Virus record (IMG/VR): IMGVR_UViG_3300024433_000004 | Coordinates: 1-34,430 of that record | Origin: a virus | Length of the DNA: 34,430 nucleotides | Strand: one strand, 5' to 3' | In this document: positions 6,420 through 14,147 of the stretch, one piece after another | How the letters are laid out: every line of letters begins with the position of its first letter | Numbering within the stretch: the first letter of the stretch is position 1 | The notes under the pieces: generated by a model | What the model was told of the DNA's origin: nothing | Databases searched by the model: none | The model's input: the letters and a program-made list of their open reading frames with translations, nothing else | Made by a program: the position numbers and the translations under genes

Positions 6420-9044
6420 ATGGGTTTGACACAGATTGACAGCGGCGAATTCGAAGATACCCTTTGCGGCGAACTGGACATTAAGCATATCGCCGGAACC
6501 GTTTACGCGATTGCCCATATGGGGGTTGACTACGACGGGTTCCTTCGGACGATAAACATTGCCGCTGATGGGACAATCGGAGCCCAAATAGACGAACACG
6601 AATACGATACCGTCCTGGGTTATACAAACACACTATTCGCCCTTCCGAACGTCGCGAACGGTTACATTATCGGTTATCAGGGAAGCGGGAGCGACGGCTG
6701 GCTGAAGACCTTTACAATCCAGGACAATGGAACCATAGCGGAAGTTGACAGCTACGAAATTGACGCGACTTACGGGCGGCATTTCCAGTTCTACCACCTG
6801 GGCGGAACCGTGTATTTGGTCGCTTACCAGCAAGCCGCTTACGGTTGGTTCAAGACAATAAATATCAATAACGACGGGACTTTCGGGGCCCTTATTGGCG
6901 CGCAAAAGTATGACGGCGTGTTGGGCGCGTTCCCGTCGCTTCGTCATATTTCAGGGGACATATTCGCCGTCGCTTATACCGGCCCTGGAAGCGACGGTTG
7001 GCTGAAGACGTGGGAAATACAGGCTGACGGGACAATCGAAGTGGCCCCAGGGACGGATTCTTTTGAATTCGATACCGTTTTTGGTGCCCACCCCAAGCTT
7101 ATTCATATTTCGGGAACCGTTTACGCCATAGTTTACCAGGGCCCGCCCGACCTCACGACGGGACAAGGTTTTATGAAGACCTTGACGATTGCCGCCAATG
7201 GGACAATCGGGGCGGTCATTCAGACCTGGAATTTTAGTCCGCCTCAACGTTGTTTGAATCCAAAAATTATTGACCTGGGGGATAACATCTTCGCAGTAAC
7301 TTACGGCTGGTATACTCTACCGACCGGCCGAACCTTCACGGTTCAAATTGACAACGACGGGACAATTCAGACGGCGACGCAGGACGAAGTTACATTCGAC
7401 GCGGTAAGATGCCAGGACTCTAGCGTCCTGAGAATCGGGACTTCAAAGTCTTATATTATCGCTTATATCGGCCCCGACGACGACGGCTGGCTTGCCACAA
7501 TGACCGCCCTTCCCGACGCCCTGGTCATTACGCTGGCGGGCCTGGACGTAACTTCGAAAACCCTGGCCGTAAGAACGGAACGCGGCCAGGATTCTGAATT
7601 AGCACAAGCAACCGCCGGCGTTTGTGAACTCGTTTGCGACAATCAGAATGGCGACTTCAGTCCCGAAAACGCGGCCGGCCTGTATTACGGGACGCTTGCC
7701 CTGGGGAAAGTCATTGAGGTTTATGAAGATTACGGGGGCGTCCGATATAGGCACTTCACGGGCCGGATTGAAAAGATAACGCCCCATGGGGAAACGGAAA
7801 ACCTGGTCGCTTTTATCACGGCCCTTGACGGTATGAACGACCTGGCCCAACTGGAAATCAATACGGTTCTTCGGTCGGATACCGAAAGCGGGACGCTTGT
7901 TGGCGACATACTGGACGCCGCGGCGTGGGCGGCGGGCGACCGCGATATAGACACGGGGGTTGATACCCTTCAACTTGGCTGGTTCCATAAACTCAAGGCT
8001 CTGGCCGCGCTTCGCATTCTGGAACAAATCGAACTCGGCCGCTTCTATATCACGCCGGCGGGGGTCGCTACCTGGGAAAACCGGCACGCGCGCTTGACGG
8101 GGGCGGGCCTGGTAAGCCAGCACGACTTCGAAGATACCCCCGTCGAATTGGCTTATGAATGGTCGAAGAAGCTTGTCTATAATCAGGTCGTCGTCCGCGG
8201 CCGGCGTTATTTTATCGGGGGCGTCCAGCTTGTTTCGGGTTACGATATGGGGACGATTGAAGACGAACTTATTTGGTCGGCCCATACCGGCGATTCGGGG
8301 GCCCCGCTTATCAGCAAGCAGGGAAGCCTGGTCTTATGGGCCGAATTCGGGTCGCCGCTTCAGTCTTACGATAGCCTGGCCCAAGGGACGCATTGGAACG
8401 CCAACACCGAACCCGACAAGACGGGCAACGATGTTTCGGATAATATTACCCTGGTTCAAACTCAATACGGGCAAAGCGTGAAGCTTAAATTCAGCAATGC
8501 GGGGAACCAAAGCGCGTATTTGGTTGTTCCCGATACCCCGCCCCTGGGGGCTCCGACGGGCCGAACCGCCCTGGTTTACGGCGTCCTTTATTCCGTCGAA
8601 GTAATGGCAATCGCGGAAGAAGATACGGATAGCCAGGACGATTACGGGAAGCGCGGTCTTAATCTGGACGTTCCCTTCAAATCGAACCCGAACGACATTC
8701 AGGCCCAGGCCCAATTCCTTTTGGCGAAGTATGACGACGCCGTCCCCAGGGCGATTTCCGTTAGACATACCGCGCGGACGGCCTGGCCCGATACTACGAT
8801 AAGGGTTCAATGCTTGTCGCGGGACATTTCCGACCGGATAACCCTGAAGTCAACGAAATTGGGCGTTGATACCGATTACTATATCAACAAGATAATTCAG
8901 GAATACTTATTGAATGAAGGCGGCTTCGTTCACGAAACGACCTGGATTATCGAACGGGCCCTGGGCGACGCTGAAGGCGTCTTCTGGCTTTTGGGCCTTG
9001 CGGGGTTCGGGGAATTGTCCGAAACGACCAGGCTTGGAATATAA
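6420..9044 (+). CDS. tail hub/baseplate protein with N-terminal seven-bladed propeller
   Basis: The 874-residue protein has two parts. Residues about 20-364 contain seven units of about 50 residues with the pattern I.H..G.VYA..Y.G...DGWLKT..I..DGTI, which reads as a beta-propeller; the last unit is incomplete and merges with the next domain. From about residue 367 (DALVITLAGLDVTSKTLAVR) a tail-hub type protein begins, with ERGQDSEL, DNQNGDFSPEN, a FTGRIEKITP strand and a LRILEQIELGRFYITPAG segment, as in gp27/Tal-like tail proteins. Its ATG follows the tape-measure stop directly. No separate Dit gene is seen, so this protein probably forms most of the tail tip. The propeller may bind the host surface; that is inference. 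Confidence 0.75.
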   Translation: MGLTQIDSGEFEDTLCGELDIKHIAGTVYAIAHMGVDYDGFLRTINIAADGTIGAQIDEHEYDTVLGYTNTLFALPNVANGYIIGYQGSGSDGWLKTFTIQDNGTIAEVDSYEIDATYGRHFQFYHLGGTVYLVAYQQAAYGWFKTININNDGTFGALIGAQKYDGVLGAFPSLRHISGDIFAVAYTGPGSDGWLKTWEIQADGTIEVAPGTDSFEFDTVFGAHPKLIHISGTVYAIVYQGPPDLTTGQGFMKTLTIAANGTIGAVIQTWNFSPPQRCLNPKIIDLGDNIFAVTYGWYTLPTGRTFTVQIDNDGTIQTATQDEVTFDAVRCQDSSVLRIGTSKSYIIAYIGPDDDGWLATMTALPDALVITLAGLDVTSKTLAVRTERGQDSELAQATAGVCELVCDNQNGDFSPENAAGLYYGTLALGKVIEVYEDYGGVRYRHFTGRIEKITPHGETENLVAFITALDGMNDLAQLEINTVLRSDTESGTLVGDILDAAAWAAGDRDIDTGVDTLQLGWFHKLKALAALRILEQIELGRFYITPAGVATWENRHARLTGAGLVSQHDFEDTPVELAYEWSKKLVYNQVVVRGRRYFIGGVQLVSGYDMGTIEDELIWSAHTGDSGAPLISKQGSLVLWAEFGSPLQSYDSLAQGTHWNANTEPDKTGNDVSDNITLVQTQYGQSVKLKFSNAGNQSAYLVVPDTPPLGAPTGRTALVYGVLYSVEVMAIAEEDTDSQDDYGKRGLNLDVPFKSNPNDIQAQAQFLLAKYDDAVPRAISVRHTARTAWPDTTIRVQCLSRDISDRITLKSTKLGVDTDYYINKIIQEYLLNEGGFVHETTWIIERALGDAEGVFWLLGLAGFGELSETTRLGI

Positions 9045-9060
9045 CCGAAAGGGGGATTTT

Positions 9061-9486
9061 ATGATTACGGCGAACACCTGGTTCAAATTGAAATGGGAAC
9101 ATTGGAAGCGGGGGCGGCTCGATAAGCAAGCGGCCCGTTTCCAGATTACGCTTCGGGAACCGGACGACCAGGAAGAACCGATAATGGCCCATATTTCGAA
9201 CGGGGCCTGGCTAGTCCCTTGTCCTGAAAAGGATTGCCGCGGGGTCGAATATGCCTGGGAAGAAGGCTTCTTCGTTTGTTGCTCTTGCCTCAATAGCAAG
9301 GTCGGGCATAAGATAAGGCGGTCGGCTTTCCCCGCGGAACGGAAGGAAATCGAAGAACTTCTGGAAGTCCGCCCGTTACTCAATCGGAACTGGTATCCTG
9401 GCGAAACCCTGGACGATTTGAAGCGGGAAAACGAAGAACACAAAGACGAACTATTGACGACCGCCGATAGTTCGGAAGGGGGTTAA
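9061..9486 (+). CDS. zinc-binding protein in the tail module, function unknown
   Basis: The protein has 141 residues. The ATG at 9061 is chosen over upstream starts in the same frame because ACCGAAAGGGGG lies just ahead and the upstream stretch overlaps the tail hub gene. Four or five cysteines (CPEKDCRG and VCCSC, residues about 54-80) suggest a zinc ribbon in the middle. The second half has the charged segment RPLLNRNWYPGETLDDLKRENEEH, which looks conserved and functional but which I cannot assign. It may be a tail-tip assembly factor, or an unrelated moron gene. Confidence 0.7.
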   Translation: MITANTWFKLKWEHWKRGRLDKQAARFQITLREPDDQEEPIMAHISNGAWLVPCPEKDCRGVEYAWEEGFFVCCSCLNSKVGHKIRRSAFPAERKEIEELLEVRPLLNRNWYPGETLDDLKRENEEHKDELLTTADSSEGG

Positions 9487-9488
9487 TT

Positions 9489-10343
9489 ATGTCCTGGACG
9501 GCAATACCGGCCGACTATGCAACGGGCCACCTGGTAACGGCTTCGGAATGGAATACTTTCGTCTTCGATAATCCTGGTTACTTGAAGGGCCTGGACGGGA
9601 ACATTGAATACGAAGACGACATTGTCGGGAAGGTGGGAACGGAAAAGGTCGGCCTTTCAACGAAACCGTGGACTGAAGGGCACTTCGAAAAGCTATTCGC
9701 CGGCCCCAGGTTGGCAGTTCATAAATTCATTCGTGAAATCGTCGTAAATTGGGAAGACGATACCGCGGGCAATTATCAGCTAACGTACCCGACGACTGGC
9801 GGCGGGGACTTTTCCCTGGGCGGGTTCGGCCAGGCGGTATTGAAGGTTGATAATAACGGGGCTTCAACCGTTTACGTTTGCGGGCAAACGGAACAAAACA
9901 ACGCCCTGGACAATTCCTTCAATGCGTCAAGGTCGCCGTATTGTCGCCAGGAATTCGCCATTGACCGGAACGTCGCGGATACGGGCGTCTTCCTGGGCTT
10001 CCGGCAAACGCCAGGCGTGGCTACTCCCAATTATCTGACCGAACACTTCGCGGGCTTTATGTGGACGGGGGCGATTTGGGTCTTCGCAACGGGGAACGCT
10101 TCGGCTACGGACGTTTCGGGGACACAGACGGTAAACGTTGATACCCGTTACGTCATTGAAATTCTTATCATATCGGCGACAAGCGTTGAAGTCTATCTGA
10201 ACGGCGTCCTGATTGATACCTTGACCGTGGTTCCGACCGGCGACTTGGAATGGTCGTGTCTTCTGGAAAGCGACGGCGGCGGCGGGGCGACCGACACGCA
10301 TTTGACCCTGGGGAAAGTAATCCTTCAGGAAGACTTGTCATAA
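9489..10343 (+). CDS. tail fibre with lectin-like C-terminal domain
   Basis: The 284-residue protein starts with the phage fibre anchor pattern LVTASEWNTFVFDNPGYLKG (residues about 15-34), typical of proteins that attach to a tail tip. From about residue 85 a concanavalin-like beta sandwich follows (FSLGGFGQAVLKV, VEVYLNGVLIDTL, LTLGKVILQ). This is the most likely receptor-binding protein because it is the last structural gene behind the tail hub. GAAGGGGG precedes the ATG. No catalytic residues of a depolymerase are visible. Confidence 0.75.
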   Translation: MSWTAIPADYATGHLVTASEWNTFVFDNPGYLKGLDGNIEYEDDIVGKVGTEKVGLSTKPWTEGHFEKLFAGPRLAVHKFIREIVVNWEDDTAGNYQLTYPTTGGGDFSLGGFGQAVLKVDNNGASTVYVCGQTEQNNALDNSFNASRSPYCRQEFAIDRNVADTGVFLGFRQTPGVATPNYLTEHFAGFMWTGAIWVFATGNASATDVSGTQTVNVDTRYVIEILIISATSVEVYLNGVLIDTLTVVPTGDLEWSCLLESDGGGGATDTHLTLGKVILQEDLS

Positions 10344-10356
10344 GGGGGAATGAGAT

Positions 10357-10641
10357 ATGGCGCAACAAAAGCCGCCAAATATGACGCCTGAAGAAGCGAT
10401 ATTCGACGTTCGCGAACGAATGGTTCGAATGGAAACGCTTTTAATCGGGGTTCCAAATACGGCCGACAACGGCCTGGCCGGAAAGGTCAAAGATAATTGC
10501 GACGACCTGGACGCGACCAGGAAGAAGGTCGGCAAGTTGGAAATCAAGTATTGGATTCTGATTGCCTTCCTGGTGGGAAGCGGGGCCGCGGGCGGAACCG
10601 CCCTGGTCAAGCTTTTTACCGCTTATAGCATAGCCCCTTAA
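10357..10641 (+). CDS. XhlA-like membrane protein, holin candidate
   Basis: The 94-residue protein has an N-terminal amphipathic coiled coil (FDVRERMVRMETLLIGVPN to DLDATRKKVGKLE) followed by a single membrane segment (YWILIAFLVGSGAAGGTALV) and a short tail. This layout is that of XhlA-type proteins, which sit at the membrane and help lysis. It lies at the end of the late operon, where lysis genes are often found. No endolysin gene is next to it, which weakens the lysis call. Confidence 0.65.
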   Translation: MAQQKPPNMTPEEAIFDVRERMVRMETLLIGVPNTADNGLAGKVKDNCDDLDATRKKVGKLEIKYWILIAFLVGSGAAGGTALVKLFTAYSIAP

Positions 10642-10647
10642 TAGGGG

Positions 10648-10677
10648 GCCTGGCATAGTCGCCACATTATGCCAGGC
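10648..10677. terminator. 10-bp perfect hairpin behind the late genes
   Basis: GCCTGGCATA and TATGCCAGGC form a perfect stem with a 10-nt loop, six bases after the last late gene. The sequence that follows is only moderately T-rich (ATATCTTCCTTT), so termination is likely but not of textbook type. Confidence 0.55.
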
Positions 10678-10697
10678 AAATATCTTCCTTTCGGATA

Positions 10698-10729
10698 GGC
10701 CCTGGGGGAATCGGGCAACCCCCAGGGCC
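10698..10729. terminator. 11-bp perfect GC-rich hairpin
   Basis: GGCCCTGGGGG and CCCCCAGGGCC form a perfect stem around a 10-nt loop. There is no T-run behind it. Together with the hairpin at 10648 it probably insulates the late genes from the early genes, or protects a transcript end. A weaker stem CCAGGCC/GGCCTGG lies at 10761-10797. Confidence 0.5.
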
Positions 10730-10839
10730 GCATTATTGCCACGATGCCCCCCAGGGGCCGCCAGGCCGCAAATAAGGGGCCTTTACCCTGGGCCTGGTAT
10801 CTTACGACTTGGCCCCGCTGATTTTATGCCTGATAGAAC

Positions 10840-10857
10840 TTTAGTCCTGGGACTAAA
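10840..10857. promoter_or_regulatory. 18-bp palindrome, candidate operator
   Basis: TTTAGTCC TG GGACTAAA is a perfect dyad with a two-base centre, 48 bp upstream of the TTGACA box at 10905. Its size and symmetry fit a dimeric repressor site for the early promoter. No other copy was noticed. Confidence 0.5.
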
Positions 10858-10904
10858 TACTCCACGCCTGAAGCTATATTCTAACTTCAAATAGACACGG
10901 GGGC

Positions 10905-10960
10905 TTGACACGGGCGTTACAGTTTGGTAAGCTTAATATAGTCGGGTTGACTAGCCCGAC
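10905..10960 (+). promoter_or_regulatory. early promoter region and leader hairpin
   Basis: TTGACA lies at 10905-10910. A -10 element is weak: TAAGCT at 10928 with a 17-bp spacer, or TAATAT at 10934 with a longer one. GTCGGG/CCCGAC (10941-10960) forms a short dyad between the promoter and the first early gene, either an operator or a leader hairpin. Confidence 0.45.
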
Positions 10961-10975
10961 CGGAAGGAAACTGAA

Positions 10976-11272
10976 TTGAAGAAGCTTATTCGATACCTGG
11001 TAATCGCCTTCGTCGCTTTTCAAGCCGCCGATGCGTTCCTGACGCTTTGGGCGACGAACAACGGCTTCCAGGAAGTCAACCCGCTTATGGTATCCTTCGC
11101 CCATACCTGGGCCTTCCCATTCATTAAGATAATTCCCGCCCTGGTCGTGGCCTGGGCGTTGACGAAGCTGAACGCGCGGTTCCCGCGAACCCGACCCGCA
11201 ACCGCCGCCGGCTTTGCAATGGCCGTCGCGTTCCTGGGCGTCGTCCTGGTCGCCAACCTGGGCGAACTATAA
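10976..11272 (+). CDS. small membrane protein, DUF5658-like
   Basis: The 98-residue protein has three membrane segments: residues about 5-25, about 45-62 and 76-94. The segment AADAFLTLWATNNGFQEVNPLM (here read in two parts, DAFLTLWAT and EVNPLM) is the signature of DUF5658 proteins, short integral membrane proteins of unknown function. The start is TTG at 10976, supported by GGAAGGA at 10962-10968 and by the lack of any nearby ATG. It is the first gene of the early region. Confidence 0.7.
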   Translation: MKKLIRYLVIAFVAFQAADAFLTLWATNNGFQEVNPLMVSFAHTWAFPFIKIIPALVVAWALTKLNARFPRTRPATAAGFAMAVAFLGVVLVANLGEL

Positions 11273-11298
11273 GGCAAATCTAGCGAAAGGGGGACGCA

Positions 11299-11661
11299 AT
11301 GAAGACAAAAACCACAATGAAGATTGTTTGCGCGTGGTGCGGGGCCGATATGGGCGAAAAGGACGGCCAGGGGACAACGGGCACGACACACGGCATTTGT
11401 GAAAAGTGTTTCCGGAAGCAGGGTCGCCGTCGCTTTTTACACAAGATAAACTTCTTCGCCCGAATACGGGGCCGCCGCGAAGCCAATCGGAAGGCCGAAG
11501 AAAACGAAGCCTTGCGTCTTTTGGTTTCAAGCAACTCTAACCTTCACACCCAACTTATGCTTCGGGGGAAGCGCGGGATTCATTATATCTTGACCGAAGA
11601 CCTGGCCGAACTGAAGGCCCGCGCAACCGACCAACCCGAAGTCAAATGCAAATGGAATTGA
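11299..11661 (+). CDS. zinc-ribbon protein
   Basis: The 120-residue protein has CAWCGADMGEK near the start and THGICEKC about 20 residues later, a four-cysteine zinc ribbon. The pattern CxWCG...THGICxxC is also seen in small domains attached to signalling proteins. The rest is a basic, helical tail (RRRFLHKINFFARIRGRREA). It may bind nucleic acid. The ribosome site is GCGAAAGGGGG and the next gene follows at 35 bp. Confidence 0.7.
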   Translation: MKTKTTMKIVCAWCGADMGEKDGQGTTGTTHGICEKCFRKQGRRRFLHKINFFARIRGRREANRKAEENEALRLLVSSNSNLHTQLMLRGKRGIHYILTEDLAELKARATDQPEVKCKWN

Positions 11662-11695
11662 ATTCCAAAATCAAATCGAAAGGGGAATAGAGCAA

Positions 11696-11866
11696 ATGGG
11701 TTATCCTGAAGAACCCGAATATCAAGTTTACGACTACGATTGCCCGCATTGTGGAAAGCATTACACAGAGGCGGGGTCGGTGAGAAAACACGCCGACTTC
11801 CAAACGTGCCCTTCCTGCGGCCAGCGGGCAAACGACCCGAAAGCCCTTGACAGGGGCAATACATAA
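11696..11866 (+). CDS. small zinc-ribbon protein
   Basis: A 56-residue open frame with CPHCGKHYTE at residues 16-25 and CPSCGQRA at 38-45, a compact two-knuckle zinc ribbon. GAAAGGGG lies ahead of the ATG. A promoter for the next gene is embedded in its last codons (TTGACA at 11847). Its compact zinc motif and ribosome site make it a convincing gene despite its size. Confidence 0.7.
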   Translation: MGYPEEPEYQVYDYDCPHCGKHYTEAGSVRKHADFQTCPSCGQRANDPKALDRGNT

Positions 11867-11876
11867 GCGTTACAAT
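11847..11876 (+). promoter_or_regulatory. sigma70-type promoter for the 11932 operon
   Basis: TTGACA (11847-11852), an 18-bp spacer and TACAAT (11871-11876). The same -35, spacing and -10 recur at 15897. An 8-bp stem TGGGGGCC/GGCCCCCA (11876-11906) lies at and just after the expected transcription start. Confidence 0.7.
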
Positions 11877-11931
11877 GGGGGCCTGGGGGTTATTCCTGGG
11901 CCCCCAAATCTAAACGAAAGGAAGGTATCAA

Positions 11932-13125
11932 ATGAATATGGGAATCACTAAGGGGCATTGTCCCCACGGCGAATTTAATCTTGCCGAAGGTTGTCCGAAA
12001 TGTATCGCCGAAAGGCGGGCCGCCGCTGAAGACGCCCAGGCGGAAGCGGAACGCCAGGGGATTGACCCTGATTATGAAGCCGCCCGCGCCGACCTGGGGC
12101 CAGACCAGGAACCGCCCGTTTCAATCGTGAAGGTTCGGTATATGAACAAAACCACGGGCGGGCCTGAAGGCCGCGAATATTCATACTTCACAGCCGAACC
12201 CCTGGGCCTGGACTTCCACGTCAAGGTCCCAACCCAAAACGGCTTCGTCGAAGCCGTCGTTACGGCGACCGACGTTCCCGAATCGGAAATCGCCGCCTTC
12301 AGGGATAGGGTCAAAATCATTCCCGCGGGTTCGATAATGGTTCGACCCGCCCCCGACTTATTCCCTGAATTGAATCAGGAACCGGAACCGCCCCAGGAAG
12401 AAGGCCCGTCGGAAGGCGAACACGTCGAACAACTTTGGGACGAACAAAAGGCGGCCGAACAAAGCGTCCCGCCCGCCCTGGTAACGATTGAACGCCAGGT
12501 CGGGAAACCCGCCCCCGAATTGCTTCCGCTTTACTTGGAAGCCGCGGGGCTTCTTCAGTTCGCGAAGGCTCGCGTAATCGCGAAGAACGAAGACCTGAAG
12601 CCCGCGACCGACGACCTGGCAATTATCGCCAAATGTAAGAAGGGAATGTTCGAACGGAAGAACGAAATCGTCGGCCCGTTGAAGACCAGGCTTGACGCAA
12701 TCAATCAGGCATTCGACGACCTTATGTTCCCCGTCCTGGAAGCCGACCGGCTGACCAGGCTTCAGGTTACGGAATACGATAACAAGGTTCGGGCCCAGGC
12801 CGCCGAAGCGAAGCGGATTGAAGACGAAAAGTTCAAACTGGCCCAGGACGAAGCGGCCTTGACTGGAACGGGCGAACATACCCAGGAACTAGGAACCGCC
12901 GTCGCCCCGCCCGCCGTCCCCGCCCATACCCGAACCGATATGGGGACGTTAGGGGGACGGGACAACTGGAAGGCCCGCGTCGTTGACTTCAAGCTTCTGG
13001 ACGACCATTGGAAGATTGCGAACGAATCCCTTCTTAATGCTCACGCCAGGTCAACGAAGGGCGAACGCCCAATTCCTGGGGTCGAATTTTGGAACGATAG
13101 GATTGTCACGGTCAGAGTCAAGTAA
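11932..13125 (+). CDS. multi-domain coiled-coil phage protein, possible recombination or DNA-binding role
   Basis: The 397-residue protein starts with a zinc knuckle (CPHGEFNLAEGCPKC, residues 9-23). A charged helix and a small beta domain follow (residues about 62-145, SIVKVRYMNKTTGG to VKIIPAG), vaguely like the PriA 3' DNA-binding barrel. A Pro/Glu linker leads to a long coiled coil (about 185-310). The end, NWKARVVDFKLLDDHWKI to IPGVEFWNDRIVTVRVK (shown in parts), is a pattern I associate with proteins next to phage recombinases. It is the first gene of its operon. The stop overlaps the HNH gene start, which carries a second version of its C-terminal end. Confidence 0.6.
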   Translation: MNMGITKGHCPHGEFNLAEGCPKCIAERRAAAEDAQAEAERQGIDPDYEAARADLGPDQEPPVSIVKVRYMNKTTGGPEGREYSYFTAEPLGLDFHVKVPTQNGFVEAVVTATDVPESEIAAFRDRVKIIPAGSIMVRPAPDLFPELNQEPEPPQEEGPSEGEHVEQLWDEQKAAEQSVPPALVTIERQVGKPAPELLPLYLEAAGLLQFAKARVIAKNEDLKPATDDLAIIAKCKKGMFERKNEIVGPLKTRLDAINQAFDDLMFPVLEADRLTRLQVTEYDNKVRAQAAEAKRIEDEKFKLAQDEAALTGTGEHTQELGTAVAPPAVPAHTRTDMGTLGGRDNWKARVVDFKLLDDHWKIANESLLNAHARSTKGERPIPGVEFWNDRIVTVRVK

Positions 13126-13583
13126 TGCGGAAACATATTTATCATGCCTGTATAAGTTGTGGAAAGGTCAGATTAGTTCAAACCCGTAATGGGAAAACGA
13201 GAAGTCTAATGTGTAAATCCTGTTCGAAAACTGGCGTTAGGCATCCTCAATACGGGAAGATTGGCAAAGAATCGGCTAACTGGAAAGGTGGCGAAACAAC
13301 TGATAAGAGGGGATACATCTTCATATACAATCTAGAACACCCCAGGGCGGATTCAAAGGGGTATGTAAAGCGGGCGATAATAGTTCTAGAATCTAAATTG
13401 GGAAGGCCCTTACTTGATGGTTGCGACGCTCACCATTTGAATGAAATAAAGGGCGACGATAGACCTGACAATTTAGAGGAAAGGAAACATTCAACCCATG
13501 CACGACAACATAGCTATATGAAACCACGAAATAACAATGGTCAATTCTACGACGACCGCGTCGTTACAATGAGAACCAAATAA
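13125..13583 (+). CDS. HNH homing endonuclease
   Basis: The 152-residue protein has two CxxC pairs (C9/C12 and C30/C33) for zinc. A GYIFIYNLEHPRAD strand region precedes an HNH core DAHHLNEIKG.....NLEERKHSTHARQH (residues 101-129) with His104, Asn116 and His125 as likely active residues. Such enzymes cut DNA at a target site and spread by repair. It starts on the stop of 11932, and its last residues FYDDRVVTMRTK repeat that gene's ending FWNDRIVTVRVK. Base use is more AT-rich than in the neighbours, a sign of recent arrival. Confidence 0.85.
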   Translation: MRKHIYHACISCGKVRLVQTRNGKTRSLMCKSCSKTGVRHPQYGKIGKESANWKGGETTDKRGYIFIYNLEHPRADSKGYVKRAIIVLESKLGRPLLDGCDAHHLNEIKGDDRPDNLEERKHSTHARQHSYMKPRNNNGQFYDDRVVTMRTK

Positions 13584-13598
13584 AAGAAGGGGGAAGAA

Positions 13599-14111
13599 AT
13601 GAGAAGGTTAACAAAAACAGAAATCAAACTTAAACTTGAGTTTCATGGCAAGTGGTTAAAAAATGAAGAAGGCGGTGAGGAAGCCGACCTTCAGGGAGCC
13701 GACCTTCAGGGAGCCAACCTTCAGAGAGCCGACCTTCGGAGAGCCAACCTTCAGGGAGCCAACCTTCAGGGAGCCGACCTTCGGGGAGCCGACCTTCAGG
13801 GAGCCAACCTTCGGAGAGCCGACCTTCAGGGAGCCAACCTTCAGGGAGCCAACCTTCGGGGAGCCGACCTTCGGGGAGCCGACCTTCGGAGAGCCGACCT
13901 TCGGGGAGCCGACCTTCGGGGAGCCGACCTTGACTTCTCTAGTTGGCCTTTATGGTGTGGTTCTAAAAACGTTAAAATAGATTTGAGATTAGCGATGCAG
14001 TTAGCGGCGCATTTCTGCGCGGTTGAATGTGAAGACCCTGAATATCAAACGGCTAGAAAGGCAATTTTTAAGTTCGCGCTAAAAAGCCATATAGCTGAAT
14101 ATTTAAAATAG
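13599..14111 (+). CDS. pentapeptide repeat protein
   Basis: The 170-residue protein contains about 17 successive pentapeptides of type A(D/N)L(Q/R)(G/R), residues 29-112, which should fold as a right-handed quadrilateral helix. A C-terminal helical domain follows ([20 protein letters not shown]). Some pentapeptide proteins mimic DNA and protect gyrase; whether this one does is unknown. GGGGG precedes the ATG. With the HNH gene it forms an AT-richer insert between native genes. Confidence 0.85.
   Translation: MRRLTKTEIKLKLEFHGKWLKNEEGGEEADLQGADLQGANLQRADLRRANLQGANLQGADLRGADLQGANLRRADLQGANLQGANLRGADLRGADLRRADLRGADLRGADLDFSSWPLWCGSKNVKIDLRLAMQLAAHFCAVECEDPEYQTARKAIFKFALKSHIAEYLK
13682..13930. 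repeat. 15-bp tandem DNA repeat encoding the pentapeptides
   Basis: The unit GGAGCC(A/G)ACCTTC(A/G)G repeats about 16 times almost without drift, so copy number can change by slippage and the array may be collapsed or expanded in assembly. Confidence 0.9.
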
Positions 14112-14147
14112 ATTTAGAATTTAAAAAAAAGTAAGGGGGAAATCAAA

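Noticed and set aside
10642-10975. tRNA or small coding gene in the large gap
   Set aside because: The stems are simple hairpins without cloverleaf or CCA pattern, and no frame with a ribosome site was seen.
13682-13930. Short regular repeats considered as a CRISPR array
   Set aside because: The units are directly adjacent with no spacers and encode A(D/N)LxG pentapeptides.
13663-13980. Open frame of [10 protein letters not shown] repeats overlapping the pentapeptide gene
   Set aside because: A 15-bp repeat without stops is open in more than one frame by construction; this frame has no ribosome site and no sensible ends.
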